Positions 1-7,789 of a DNA stretch of 22,577 nt are shown here, in pieces. The position numbers and the translations under genes are program-made. The DNA comes from Amoebophrya sp. AT5.2 (Eukaryota; Sar; Dinophyceae; Syndiniales; Amoebophryaceae): assembly GCA_005223375.1 (NCBI GenBank), contig RXOD01004421.1, positions 1 through 22,577 on the forward strand, written 5' to 3'. The notes under the pieces are model-generated. The model had not been told where the DNA came from and ran no database searches. It worked only from the letters and a program-made list of their open reading frames with translations. How positions within the stretch are numbered: the stretch's first letter is position 1; each line of letters opens with the position of its first letter.

Positions 1-69
1 GGCCGCCGCCCCGGTCCACATTCACACGAAGCCGAATGTGAGCACTACTCCAGCGCGAAAATGTAGGGG

Positions 70-1266
70 CTACGAAAGCAACGGACAGGAAGCGAAAGAT
101 ACGCGCCGACTTGAGAACGACGACGAAAAGAGAACGCGACTGCTCCTGTACGAAACTTCGGCTGTACCTAGCTCCACACCCACGTCGGACTGTTGGCACA
201 AAAAACAATCACGGGCGCAGGCCGTACATGTAGATGTAAGCCGCTTGGTTATATATAAATATATTAGTACGCTTTCTTGCATAGACGGAGTTTTTGTAGC
301 CACCTCCGCACTCGAGTCCCTTCTTTTTGTCGCCTTCGTTGTTGGTGTTGCACTGTTCACAGGAGCCATTCGCCGCGCCCTTCGACTTCACTCCTTCCGG
401 CCCTTCCAGGTCGTTCGAGCAGTAGCACTCGTTCTGGTACTGCACCGCGAAGTAGTCGTACGGTGCGCCCGTCGCCGTCTTTGCACAGTAGTGGGCGCAC
501 CATGCGACACCGTACTGGTAGCCATTTACTGGTAGTACTTGAGGCAAGTTGGTCTTCGCCTCCATCAGGCGCGGGGACGTCGTGCTGTCGTGCCAACACC
601 CTAAGTACGGGTACGCGACGTCCGCTGGTTTGTTTCGGTAGAAATCTATCATCGGCAGAACCCTCCTCGGTAAAAGAATAATGAGGCATCACGAAAAAAA
701 ATAAGCTCATAGCAACACTAAATTAATTTAAATAAATTCCGCAACAAATATAAGAAAGCGCACTGGTGGTGGTGGAGAAAGGTCATCGGTGATCGTTGAT
801 CAGTACGCAATTCGTAGACGGAGTTTGCCAATGATCCTCCACACTCTCGTCCCGCCTCTACATCTGCTGAGTTATGCGTGCACGCTCCACAATGCGTGGA
901 CTCGCCTTGCGCCTTCGTTTTTTCTAGGTCGTTCGAGCAGAAGCACTGCATCTTGTATTGCACCGCGAAGTACTTGTACGCGAGCTCTCCACAGTAGCGG
1001 GCGCACTGCTCGACTGCGACTTGGTTCCCAGCACCTGCAGGTTCCAAAAACGCCTCCATAGCGCGATTTGAACTGTCCGCCCAACACCCCAAGTACTTGT
1101 ACTTGTACATGTTGGAATCGCTGAGTTCTCCAGCCAGGTTCAGGCTGCAGCCGGTCGTTTGCGGCGTCGGCTTGGTCCCATCCGTGGAGAAGGGTATGAA
1201 CAAGAACGGCCCAACTGCGAGGAGGTGAGATGAAACTCCGCAGGTGGGAAGCAAGACAAAAAACAT
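70..1266 (-). CDS. two-WSC-domain protein, 3' part of a probable multi-exon secreted/surface protein
   Basis: Two WSC domains (Cys-rich, putative carbohydrate-binding modules of cell-surface proteins) are encoded one after the other. The first, about 1120-810, has YLGCW, an EQCARYC block, YKYFAVQY, CFCSNDL and ECGGSLANSVY. The second, about 610-280, has YLGCW, AHYC, YFAVQY, CYCSNDL and LECGGGYKNSVY. Proposed exons on the minus strand are ...-807, 624-271 (or from 645) and 167-70, ending in TAG. Both donors read C|GTACT, the last acceptor is CTAG|GTAC, and all phases agree. The last exon is Ser-rich and less certain. The ATG at 1266 gives a hydrophobic leader, but I think the true 5' end lies upstream in the exons at 1679-1797 and 2668-3038. 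The 1266 start may therefore be intronic. The WSC assignment is firm; the exon map is moderate. Confidence 0.7.
168..270 (-). other. candidate intron with GTAC at both boundaries
   Basis: The minus strand reads AAAGC, then GTACTAAT, and ends GAGCTAG before GTACAGCC. The intron would be 103 nt and AT-rich near its donor. GTAC occurs at both the donor and the start of the next exon, as in CFAP20 intron 3. The joined frame runs on to TAG at 70-72. Confidence 0.45.
271..624 (-). other. exon carrying the second WSC domain
   Basis: This frame opens just before the YPYLGCW block and closes after NSVYARK at a C|GTACTAATA donor. The acceptor is ambiguous: CCAG at 626-625 or ATAG at 647-646. Both keep the phase. 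The upstream intron begins at 806 with GTACTG, right after the first WSC domain's NSVYEL end, so each WSC module sits in its own exon. That suggests module duplication by exon. Confidence 0.55.
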
Positions 1267-1678
1267 CCATAACGACCATAGATATTATAGATATAGTATG
1301 TATTGTGGGCGAGCGCGAGGGCGCTTGTTTGTCAGACCGCACGGCACTCACGCCGGGCCCGCTCAGAGTTGCTTCCTCCAGTCGTGGATCACTGAGAGGA
1401 GCAAGGAAGCAACTTTTTCTATTCCTGCGTCGATGCGAGGAGTCGAAAAAGAACAAGCGCAAGGTAGAGGGGTCTACAAATCCTGCCGCTGCGCCTCCAA
1501 CCAGAACCACTTCTAGACTGGAAGCGCGGACCCACGAATTAGTCTCCCCATGATCATATACTATAGGCTAACAGGCTCAAGCTCAACACTTCATCTTGCT
1601 TGCGCGTGGCGTTTTCTTTCTTTACGTCGGCCAAGACCTGCGACGGAATTCACTTCGTACTTCCGTACCTCGTAGTAC

Positions 1679-1797
1679 GGCCATTCATACAGTGGACACA
1701 CGCGTTATACAGCCGCCAAGCGTCGTCCGCGCCCGCCCAAATGCGCATCTTGTCCACGAGCCGCTTTTCGCCATCCTTGAACTTCACATACCAATAC
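1679..1797 (-). CDS. exon of a discoidin (F5/8 type C)-like domain
   Basis: This is a 119-nt coding segment bounded by AAAACACAG|GTATTGG on the 5' side and GGCC|GTACTACG on the 3' side, the same boundary style as the CFAP20 introns. It encodes a YWYVKF segment, then LVDKMRIW and WRLYNACV. That order matches the core of F5/8C (discoidin) domains, where WW-V-D-L is followed by a V-x-I-W/Y strand and an R-L-x-N-A/F-x-V strand. The incoming phase (one base to finish a codon) fits the end of the exon at 2668-3038, giving an uninterrupted domain. The outgoing phase 1 could lead into the WSC part, but I could not place the rest of the domain between 1678 and 1266. The domain call is by eye. Confidence 0.45.
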
Positions 1798-1941
1798 CTG
1801 TGTTTTATTTTGCACGCACAGCATATCAGTTTGTTTTTACGTATTGTATTTAAGTGCAAGGCTATCAGCACGGCTGCATCAGCAGCCCGCGCCTCCACCT
1901 CTTGACATTTCTGCGCGTTCCCGGCCTACCGTTGAGCTTTT

Positions 1942-1965
1942 CCGTCGTGGCATCGCCCACGACGG
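1942..1965. repeat. 9-bp perfect hairpin
   Basis: The arms ccgtcgtgg and ccacgacgg are perfectly complementary around the 6-nt loop catcgc. It lies in the putative long intron between 2667 and 1798. No U-run follows it on either strand. Function unknown. Confidence 0.5.
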
Positions 1966-2610
1966 ACTTTGAGAGCAAGCACGACCAAGCACGACGAAGC
2001 ACCGCAATCAATCACCATCACCCTACGCGTATGCCTATGCCTATCCGCTTGCTGCAACAGACAGCAAGCAGCGCCACCAGTTTTGTGACAATAAGCCTAA
2101 GGGAAAGGGCGTACCAATCACAACCAAAATAAGGATGAGCGTGGGAGGCGTGCCGCTGTAGCCTCCTCGCACTGCCGGAGCTTTGCGGTTGGGCTTGGGA
2201 TCGTGTTCCCGATTTGTCCAGCCTTTCGGTCCTCGTGCCTCTTCGTGGGCCGTGCACGGGATCGAGTTCCAACAAAAGCACTAGTTTTAGTAAGAAGGAC
2301 TATAGCTATCTTGCCGAAGGAGGAGAAGCTGTAGCTGGTGCCGCTGTTGCACACACTTTCTTACAACTAAGTAGACTTAGCGCATACCTTACCTTTTTTA
2401 AGTAGACTTACTTCGACTTTGACTTTCTAGGTTTAAGTAATTCAGAAACTTGACGAGCTGCAAGACGCGGGACCTTCGCCAAAACTCAATGTTGGTTCCC
2501 GCCTACCTGTCGCTCCTGTCCCGATCTGTTTTCTATGATGCGTCTACTTTTCATCTACATCTCCACCCAATGCCAATCGCAATGCATTGCAGTGCGAATC
2601 AATCTCAAGG

Positions 2611-2667
2611 AGTACTTAGAAGTAGAAGTTGCGGTAGAAGTAGAAGTAGAGGTAGGAGTAGAAGTAC
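2611..2667 (-). repeat. imperfect GTAGAA hexamer tract at the 5' end of a putative intron
   Basis: On the plus strand this is a run of GTAGAA/GTAGAG/GTAGGA units bounded by gtactt (2612-2617) and aagtac (2662-2667), which are inverted copies. On the gene strand it is a pyrimidine-rich run that starts exactly at the proposed GTACTTCTAC donor. It reads as a run of Tyr/Phe/Ser codons if translated through, which is why an open frame continues past the exon end. Confidence 0.6.
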
Positions 2668-3038
2668 GCCGGCGTGGTCTGCGTGCCGTCGGTGGTGCGC
2701 GAGTTTGCGTTTTTCCATTTATTCGACATGGTCTCGACATGCTGCCAGAGCGGGTTGCTCCACTGTGTGAACGAATCACTTTCAGGCCCTTGCTCACCGT
2801 CAAAGTCCCACACATTGTAAGGGATTTCCAGCAACGTTTCCGAAGATGTGCTCTCGGTCAGCGCGGCCTCCGCCAGGGCCTTTTTCGTTTGCACCACTGA
2901 GATTTTTGGAATGGAGTTCCCCGCCTCCAGGCCCGCTGCATGCAGTTGCGACGCGACCTCCCCGAAAAAGTCCGCCGCAAGAACGCCGCGAGCGGACGCC
3001 CACGCTGCGAAAGCGAGCCCGCGATACTTCATTTTCAC
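2668..3038 (-). CDS. first exon: signal peptide plus start of a discoidin-like domain
   Basis: ATG at 3038 (or ATG at 3032, MKYRG) begins a classic secretion signal: a short basic start, then a hydrophobic stretch, then small residues GVLA-A near residue 21-22. About 80 residues of unrecognised acidic, helical sequence follow, then WDFDGEQG and a W-rich segment. The exon ends with TTDGTQTTPA, which resembles the A-V-D-G-N-T-S-T turn near the start of F5/8C domains. A donor GC|GTACTTCTAC at 2667 closes it in phase 2. Joined to the exon at 1797-1679 it reads straight into YWYVKF. The product is then likely secreted or surface-anchored, with discoidin and WSC modules, though I cannot exclude a separate small secreted protein. 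Upstream AT-rich DNA gives no clear promoter. Confidence 0.5.
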
Positions 3039-3435
3039 TTCAACTTCAAGCTGTTACTTTTACTTTTTTATTCATCTTTAGTACTAAATATTTTTTCACG
3101 GCTGCTGGGCCACCTTCGAAATGCGCGCGGGTTGCGCTAGTGACCTCCTATAAAACGACTCCGGCGTCGTGGGCGTCGCGGTGTTCTGCTCCTGCGTTTT
3201 TTTGCGCTACCTAGTACTAGTACCACTGCCGAGTCATCCAGTCCTGCCTGGGACTAAATAAAATGGGCATGGCGCCACTCCACTTGCACACCGGCCTAAA
3301 AACCCTGTTCGGCCACCCAGAGCCTGCGACGTCGTGCATAATTTTATCAATCAATCTTTCTAAATCATCAATGTATAATCTAAAAATATATTCTTGCGCG
3401 ACGTGCGTGTGCGACAGCGACGGCAAGATAAGTCA

Positions 3436-3726
3436 TCAGCTGAACCGTAACAAGGGAGCATCACTCCAACCACACATCTTCCACTCCCTCGCAGTCGCAC
3501 TCCTGAGGACACAGAGCGGCTCTACTCCCTCCCCTGTTTTTTTAGTCTGTTCAATCACTGAGGTGAGTGACTGAGTCACAACTTTTAGATGTTTTTTATT
3601 ACTCAGAAGTGAGTACGAGCCACCTTTCTCTTCCTCATCCTCCATAGTCGCGGAACGGGACAACCAAATCCATGCATCGATCTCCCCAAAAGCAGCGGGT
3701 GGAGTCTGCTCATTTTGTCCCAGCAA
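3436..3726 (-). CDS. possible hypothetical-protein exons (weak)
   Basis: An open frame on the minus strand has a plausible first part around an internal ATG near 3643, with a DEEEK acidic patch. It then meets a GGCTC|GTACTCAC site that fits the local donor style, and an AAAACAG|GGGAGG acceptor about 90 nt later. The supposed intron is AT-rich. No family is recognised, there is no clear ATG at the start of the frame (it opens with TTG), and the rest of any gene is not visible. This may be chance. Confidence 0.2.
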   Translation of the reverse strand: MLGQNEQTPPAAFGEIDAWIWLSRSATMEDEEEKGGSYSLLSNKKHLKVVTQSLTSVIEQTKKTGEGVEPLCVLRSATAREWKMCGWSDAPLLRFS

Positions 3727-4831
3727 ATAAGATCGGGGTCAAGGCCAACCACCTCGCAGCAAGGCCATTCGTGCTGGTCCTCATCGATTCGCGCTCGACA
3801 ATAATCGGCCCATCCTTCTCTCTGCTGACCACGGTGGTGGTGTACGTCGTGTAGTTAGTTCGTTTACTACGACAACTACGAGAAGCGGTGGTCGACGCAC
3901 TAGCTACAACGGGATAAACGAACTACAACAGTCAGACAGAATCAGAAATAGTGATTCCAGCGGAAAAAAATACGCACAGAATCATTGAGTTGGAAGTAGC
4001 GAAGTTAGTAGCTCGAAAAGCATCTGCGTCGTGAACAGGAAAAACACAAACTCGCACGAAAGCCAAATCCTGCAATAACAGTATCTGTGACTGTAGTTCT
4101 GGCAAGGGATCAAGATCGTGACTTTGGGGCAGCCCGACGTCGACGTCAGATTTCCCATTAAAGAAAAATTTACACGTGAGAATTTTTTTACATACCGTGG
4201 TTAGTGGCCATAGTCTGCATCATCCTGGGTGGCCCTCCTGAGAGCAGGTAGCTGGCTGTGTGTGTCAGCGCAAAGAAAAGAAAAAAAACATAGCAGAGCG
4301 CCGACTAACTTACGATGTTGACGTGCATTTTTTGTCTCTTTAGTGTACGAGAAACGCTGGCGTAAGAAACGCGGGTGCCCTGCATCAATGTGTGTGCTTG
4401 TTGGAGGCGCTGGCGCGCCGAGCATTTTTGCGCTTGTAGGAGTAGTTTCTACCCACGGTACCGGTACGTAGCTAGAGGCATTTAAGCAGGAGCTGCTTCA
4501 AATTCAACAATGGAAGGAGCATGCGGTATTGTTTATCGCACACAGCTGGACGAGGACAAACGCTGCCAATACCCGTCCAAAGGGTAAGGCTCTGGACTGC
4601 CGGTAGCATTGCATCAAGAGGTAAGATGGGGACTGATGGGGGTTGGTCTTGGTCTACTCTGCCTAGGTTTTCAAGGCTGTACGAAAGTGAAAACTTTCAG
4701 TTTCAATCGCCGCATCGACCACACCGTAGAGTCGTGGGACGACCTTTGCGTTTCTATTGTCTTACTTTTCAACACCTAAAAACCGGATTTTTCAGCTTAA
4801 TAAAGGCAACGCCACTCTTCATCCTACTTTT
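3727..4831. other. intergenic stretch, no gene seen
   Basis: About 1.1 kb between the 3' end of the methyltransferase gene and the next weak frame. Open frames here are short and compositionally non-coding on both strands. There are A-rich runs near 3960, 4160 and 4270. This DNA probably holds the 3' UTR of the methyltransferase gene and the promoter region of the next minus-strand gene. Confidence 0.5.
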
Positions 4832-6883
4832 TTAGATCACCCCCACCAGCACCTCGTTTTTCGGCGAGCACGTCAGGGGATACAGACTTCCGAGCACTGT
4901 GTGATATTCGTCGCAGCGCTCTAGCACGTGGCACAGCCGATCCACATCACAAGCCTCCATGCACGTCTTTACCTTGCGAAAGTGGTCCGTTTCCTCGAAC
5001 GACCAGCCTGCGGCAGCCATCCCGTCACAACTACCTCCAGCACCCCCGCCTCCAACTAGCGTGTTCCTGTCCTCGCGGCCCTCCTTGACAACATCATCGT
5101 TCTTTTTCCCTACGACGTCCACGTCGGCGCACGTAACAACTTGCGAGAACACCGGATCGCACACCAGCATGTCCTCCTGGTGCTCCGAGCCGGAGGCGGA
5201 CCCCCCCCCGGCGCCCGCTCCATCGCCCGCGTAGAAGTACCTCCCCGCGACGTCGCCGCCAGGTTTCTGCTGCTCCGATGTCTTCAGCCGCTGCATCCAG
5301 TTGGCCACCAGGAACGCGCGGTCTTCGTCGTGCAGCTGCGGCCGTCGACTCGACGTGCTCGGCGAGGATGTGCTCACAGACGCAGGCGAGTCGGTGTCTG
5401 ACGTCGCCGCAGACGTGCGCGCCAGGGGGTCCACGAGATGATCCGCGGAAGTCGCTTCAGCTCCTTCTTCTTGTTCGTGCTTGATGGTGGTGGTCGTGGT
5501 GCCGCGGCGATCTTCTCGTCCGAGGTGGTTGTTGTGCTGGGGCTTCGAATTTGAGTGTTCTTGCCGAGGACGAGGAGCGCCGGACGTGCTCGCTTGTTCA
5601 CCCGGAGCCTTCTTCATCTGGTTCGAGGTCGTGGATACTTCGTGAGACCGCGCTCCACTGGACAGGGAAACGCTGCAGCTGTGGCTGGTTATATTGTACA
5701 CTTTTTCCTGGACTAGCTCGGACTGCGGGAAGCTCTGCTTCAGCCCGAAAAGGTTGACGTAGAAGTTGCGCTCCCGCCCGCAGATCTGTCCGTAGCAGCA
5801 CGGCACGAGCACGAAGTTTGACTTTTGGCACACGCACATGTCCAGGATTGCGTCCGTTAGCAACCCGCAGCTGTGCAAACTCACGGCCAGATCAAACTCG
5901 AAGGACGCGTTCTGCTGCTGGTGGGGCACGACCTGGTCCGATGGTTTTGCCCGCTGAGGCAGCCAGGATGCGGAGGTAGTCCGATGAGTCGAGGTGGACC
6001 GAATCAAAGGTAAATCTGCACCAGCTGCGGGGCCAGCGAGCGGGCTCGTCGCGGCCACGTAGTTTGAGCTGCTCGCAAGACTCGACGGAGGACCCGAGCT
6101 CGTTGGGGTTGCGGCCGCAATTGGGATTGCTCCTCCTGCTCCGCCTCCTGCCGACGCCGCACACGAGCTGGAGCTACTGGCGCGACTGCGGCGGCGCGGG
6201 CGGGGACGGCACTCCTCCAGGGACTTGCATTCGAATCGCGCGTTGAGTAAACCCGCAGCCCGCACTCGCTCATTGCCCATTTCGCACTTGCCCGGGCAAC
6301 GGTCCACGCAGACGACCTCGACTAGCTCCGGTCCGAAGTGGTGCGCCACAAGCAGCCCCACGTGCCCGCTGCCGGCACAAAAGTCCACTACCCGGAGAGG
6401 TGTGCCGCGCTCCATAGAAGTACAAGCCCGCTGAGGATTTTTCGGATGATTTTCCGAGCCGTTTTTCGTGAGCGTGATCTGCTCGTCCCGCTTGAGGATC
6501 ATCTTCCGCATGACGGGGAAAACGTAGCGCACGAGCAGACTCTCGAGTTGCTGCCGCTTGCGCTCGGCACGGCCAGGCTTCTTCAAGACGCAGAGTTCGC
6601 TGAAGGGATCCAAGGAGGAAGGAACCGAAGACCAGTCGAACCCATCGTCTTCAGCTACAATATCGGCCGCTCCCCCGGCATAGGCAGGACCAGGAGATGG
6701 AGAGCCAGAGCGCACACCAACTCTAGGAACCATACCTTCGTGAGAGTCGTTGAGTCGGGTCGACTTCTGGACCTTGGTGAGAGTCGTTGAGTCGTGGACG
6801 ATCGTCTCCGCAATCGACGTCGACAGATCCAGCACGCGCGCCCGCTCCGCCCGTCGACGGGCAAACCGAGTCTGCATTGGCAT
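4832..6883 (-). CDS. GSTCD-like SAM-dependent methyltransferase (Methyltransf_32 type)
   Basis: A 683-residue single frame. Conserved blocks come in the order of the C-terminal half of GSTCD: FDWSSVPSSLDPF and AERKRQQLE near residues 80-115; the SAM-binding motif I VVDFCAGSGHVG at 165-176, with D167 and the G171/G173 loop; an acidic motif ending VCVD at 194; FDLAVSLHSCGLLTDA around D331; PCCYG at 361-365; a CMEACDVDR block near 640; and a TCSPKNEVLVGV tail. The animal protein has the same DFCxGxGHxG, ALHACG, PCCYG, CxxxxDxDR and SCSPKN-VGV series, but this one lacks the N-terminal GST part. Ser/Ala/Gly/Thr-rich inserts split the fold at about 220-325, 405-500 and 530-625. The likely role is a cytosolic or nuclear methyltransferase, substrate unknown. 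The ATG at 6883 is the first in frame, but the frame stays open upstream, so a 5' exon is possible. Confidence 0.78.
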   Translation of the reverse strand: MPMQTRFARRRAERARVLDLSTSIAETIVHDSTTLTKVQKSTRLNDSHEGMVPRVGVRSGSPSPGPAYAGGAADIVAEDDGFDWSSVPSSLDPFSELCVLKKPGRAERKRQQLESLLVRYVFPVMRKMILKRDEQITLTKNGSENHPKNPQRACTSMERGTPLRVVDFCAGSGHVGLLVAHHFGPELVEVVCVDRCPGKCEMGNERVRAAGLLNARFECKSLEECRPRPRRRSRASSSSSCAASAGGGAGGAIPIAAATPTSSGPPSSLASSSNYVAATSPLAGPAAGADLPLIRSTSTHRTTSASWLPQRAKPSDQVVPHQQQNASFEFDLAVSLHSCGLLTDAILDMCVCQKSNFVLVPCCYGQICGRERNFYVNLFGLKQSFPQSELVQEKVYNITSHSCSVSLSSGARSHEVSTTSNQMKKAPGEQASTSGAPRPRQEHSNSKPQHNNHLGREDRRGTTTTTIKHEQEEGAEATSADHLVDPLARTSAATSDTDSPASVSTSSPSTSSRRPQLHDEDRAFLVANWMQRLKTSEQQKPGGDVAGRYFYAGDGAGAGGGSASGSEHQEDMLVCDPVFSQVVTCADVDVVGKKNDDVVKEGREDRNTLVGGGGAGGSCDGMAAAGWSFEETDHFRKVKTCMEACDVDRLCHVLERCDEYHTVLGSLYPLTCSPKNEVLVGVI
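6734..6794. repeat. 24-bp direct repeat with 37-bp period, boundaries at AGGT
   Basis: The segments 6734-6757 and 6771-6794 match at 23 of 24 positions. On the gene strand each copy ends ...AAGGT, so the 37-nt unit is bounded by AAG|GT on both sides. It lies in the poorly conserved N-terminal part of the methyltransferase frame. Because 37 is not a multiple of three, the two copies are read in different frames. Confidence 0.75.
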
Positions 6884-7789
6884 CCTGCTCGAGAATAAGA
6901 AAGAGAGTACTCGTCCTCGGTTCTGGTGGGCGCAATAAATTCAATATGAAAAAAGTAAAAAAAAGTACACTGTCGCGGTGAAAAAGATCCTTCCATAAAA
7001 AGAGGGAAAACAAGTGGTGTGCCGTCGTATCTGTGTGTTTGTAAGCCGAAGCGAAGGTCTTCCTGCTGTCGCTACAGCTGAAGCTGTAGGTGGCGTGTAT
7101 AGTAGTTTTGTTGCGTCGCCGTGTAAATCGTGCCAGTGCGTAGAGTGCAACTGTGCTCGATTGGTCCTACATATACTTAGTGTAACGTCCCTCGCGCTCG
7201 CTTTCGCGTTTCTAGTATCGTCTTGCGCCTGCCGTGACCACTTCATCGTCTGCGCTTGAATTCGTTTCATTGACTGACATCCGTCGAATACGGAACTAAG
7301 TTGTAGTCCTCGAATTAAGTTTAAGGTTGATAAAGATGATGAAGATAAAGATCTACCACTTGCTTTCTACGGATCTCGGCATCAAAGAATCTCCGAGCTG
7401 GCATCTTCATTTTCAGAACTGTTAGGAACCAGAATCACGAAACAAATACTACATAGAAGTTGCGCAGGGGACCCCAGCAGCTGTGGCTGAAGTTAAACCA
7501 AACCTCTGATGCCATCTCGCGTCTCGAGCGTACTAACTTGTTCCGAAAAAGAATGATCGTTCTTTTAGTCGTCCTTTGAGAATAGTGCCCTCCATGATTT
7601 TTCGAAGATCGTCATCCGGCTACGTTCATCTTCTCGGATGCCAGTCTACTGAAAAATAAGAAAGCTGAAACTGAAAGAGAAAGTGAAACTGATGGTGGAG
7701 CTAGAGAATTTACGCCAGACGACGACGAGGCTAAATTCGTTTTACGCACTCTGTCTTAGTGGTCTTACTCTTTGCACTGCTGGTTCTTT
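6884..7789. other. intergenic stretch, no gene seen
   Basis: About 0.9 kb between the start of the methyltransferase and the stop of the 1113-residue frame. It is A/T-rich near 6940-6970 and 7300-7350, with small GA-rich repeats (gaaactga twice at 7667-7691). It probably holds the 5' UTR of one gene and the 3' UTR of the other. A plus-strand Cys-rich frame at 7014-7259 is not convincing. Confidence 0.5.

Noticed and set aside
1200..1266. Hydrophobic leader MFFVLLP... as signal peptide of a separate WSC gene
   Set aside because: Kept only as an alternative: a better signal peptide lies at 3038 and the leader overlaps sequence that looks like an intron end (CCTCGCAG).
1570..1586. aggctcaag as a dinoflagellate spliced-leader relic
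   Set aside because: Only part of the leader end matches; the T-run before GGCTCAAG is missing and it is on the wrong strand for the local genes.
2398..2473. Alternative second exon for the secreted protein (AAG|GTCCCG to TAA)
   Set aside because: Phase and boundaries fit, but the peptide is featureless; joining to 1797-1679 instead continues a recognisable discoidin-like core.
3567..3579. Perfect gtgact-g-agtcac palindrome (AP-1-like)
   Set aside because: A 13-nt palindrome inside AT-rich presumed intron DNA is not enough to call a binding site.
7014..7259. Plus-strand Cys-rich frame with a hydrophobic stretch
   Set aside because: Short, against the strand of all neighbours, no family; it probably reflects composition.
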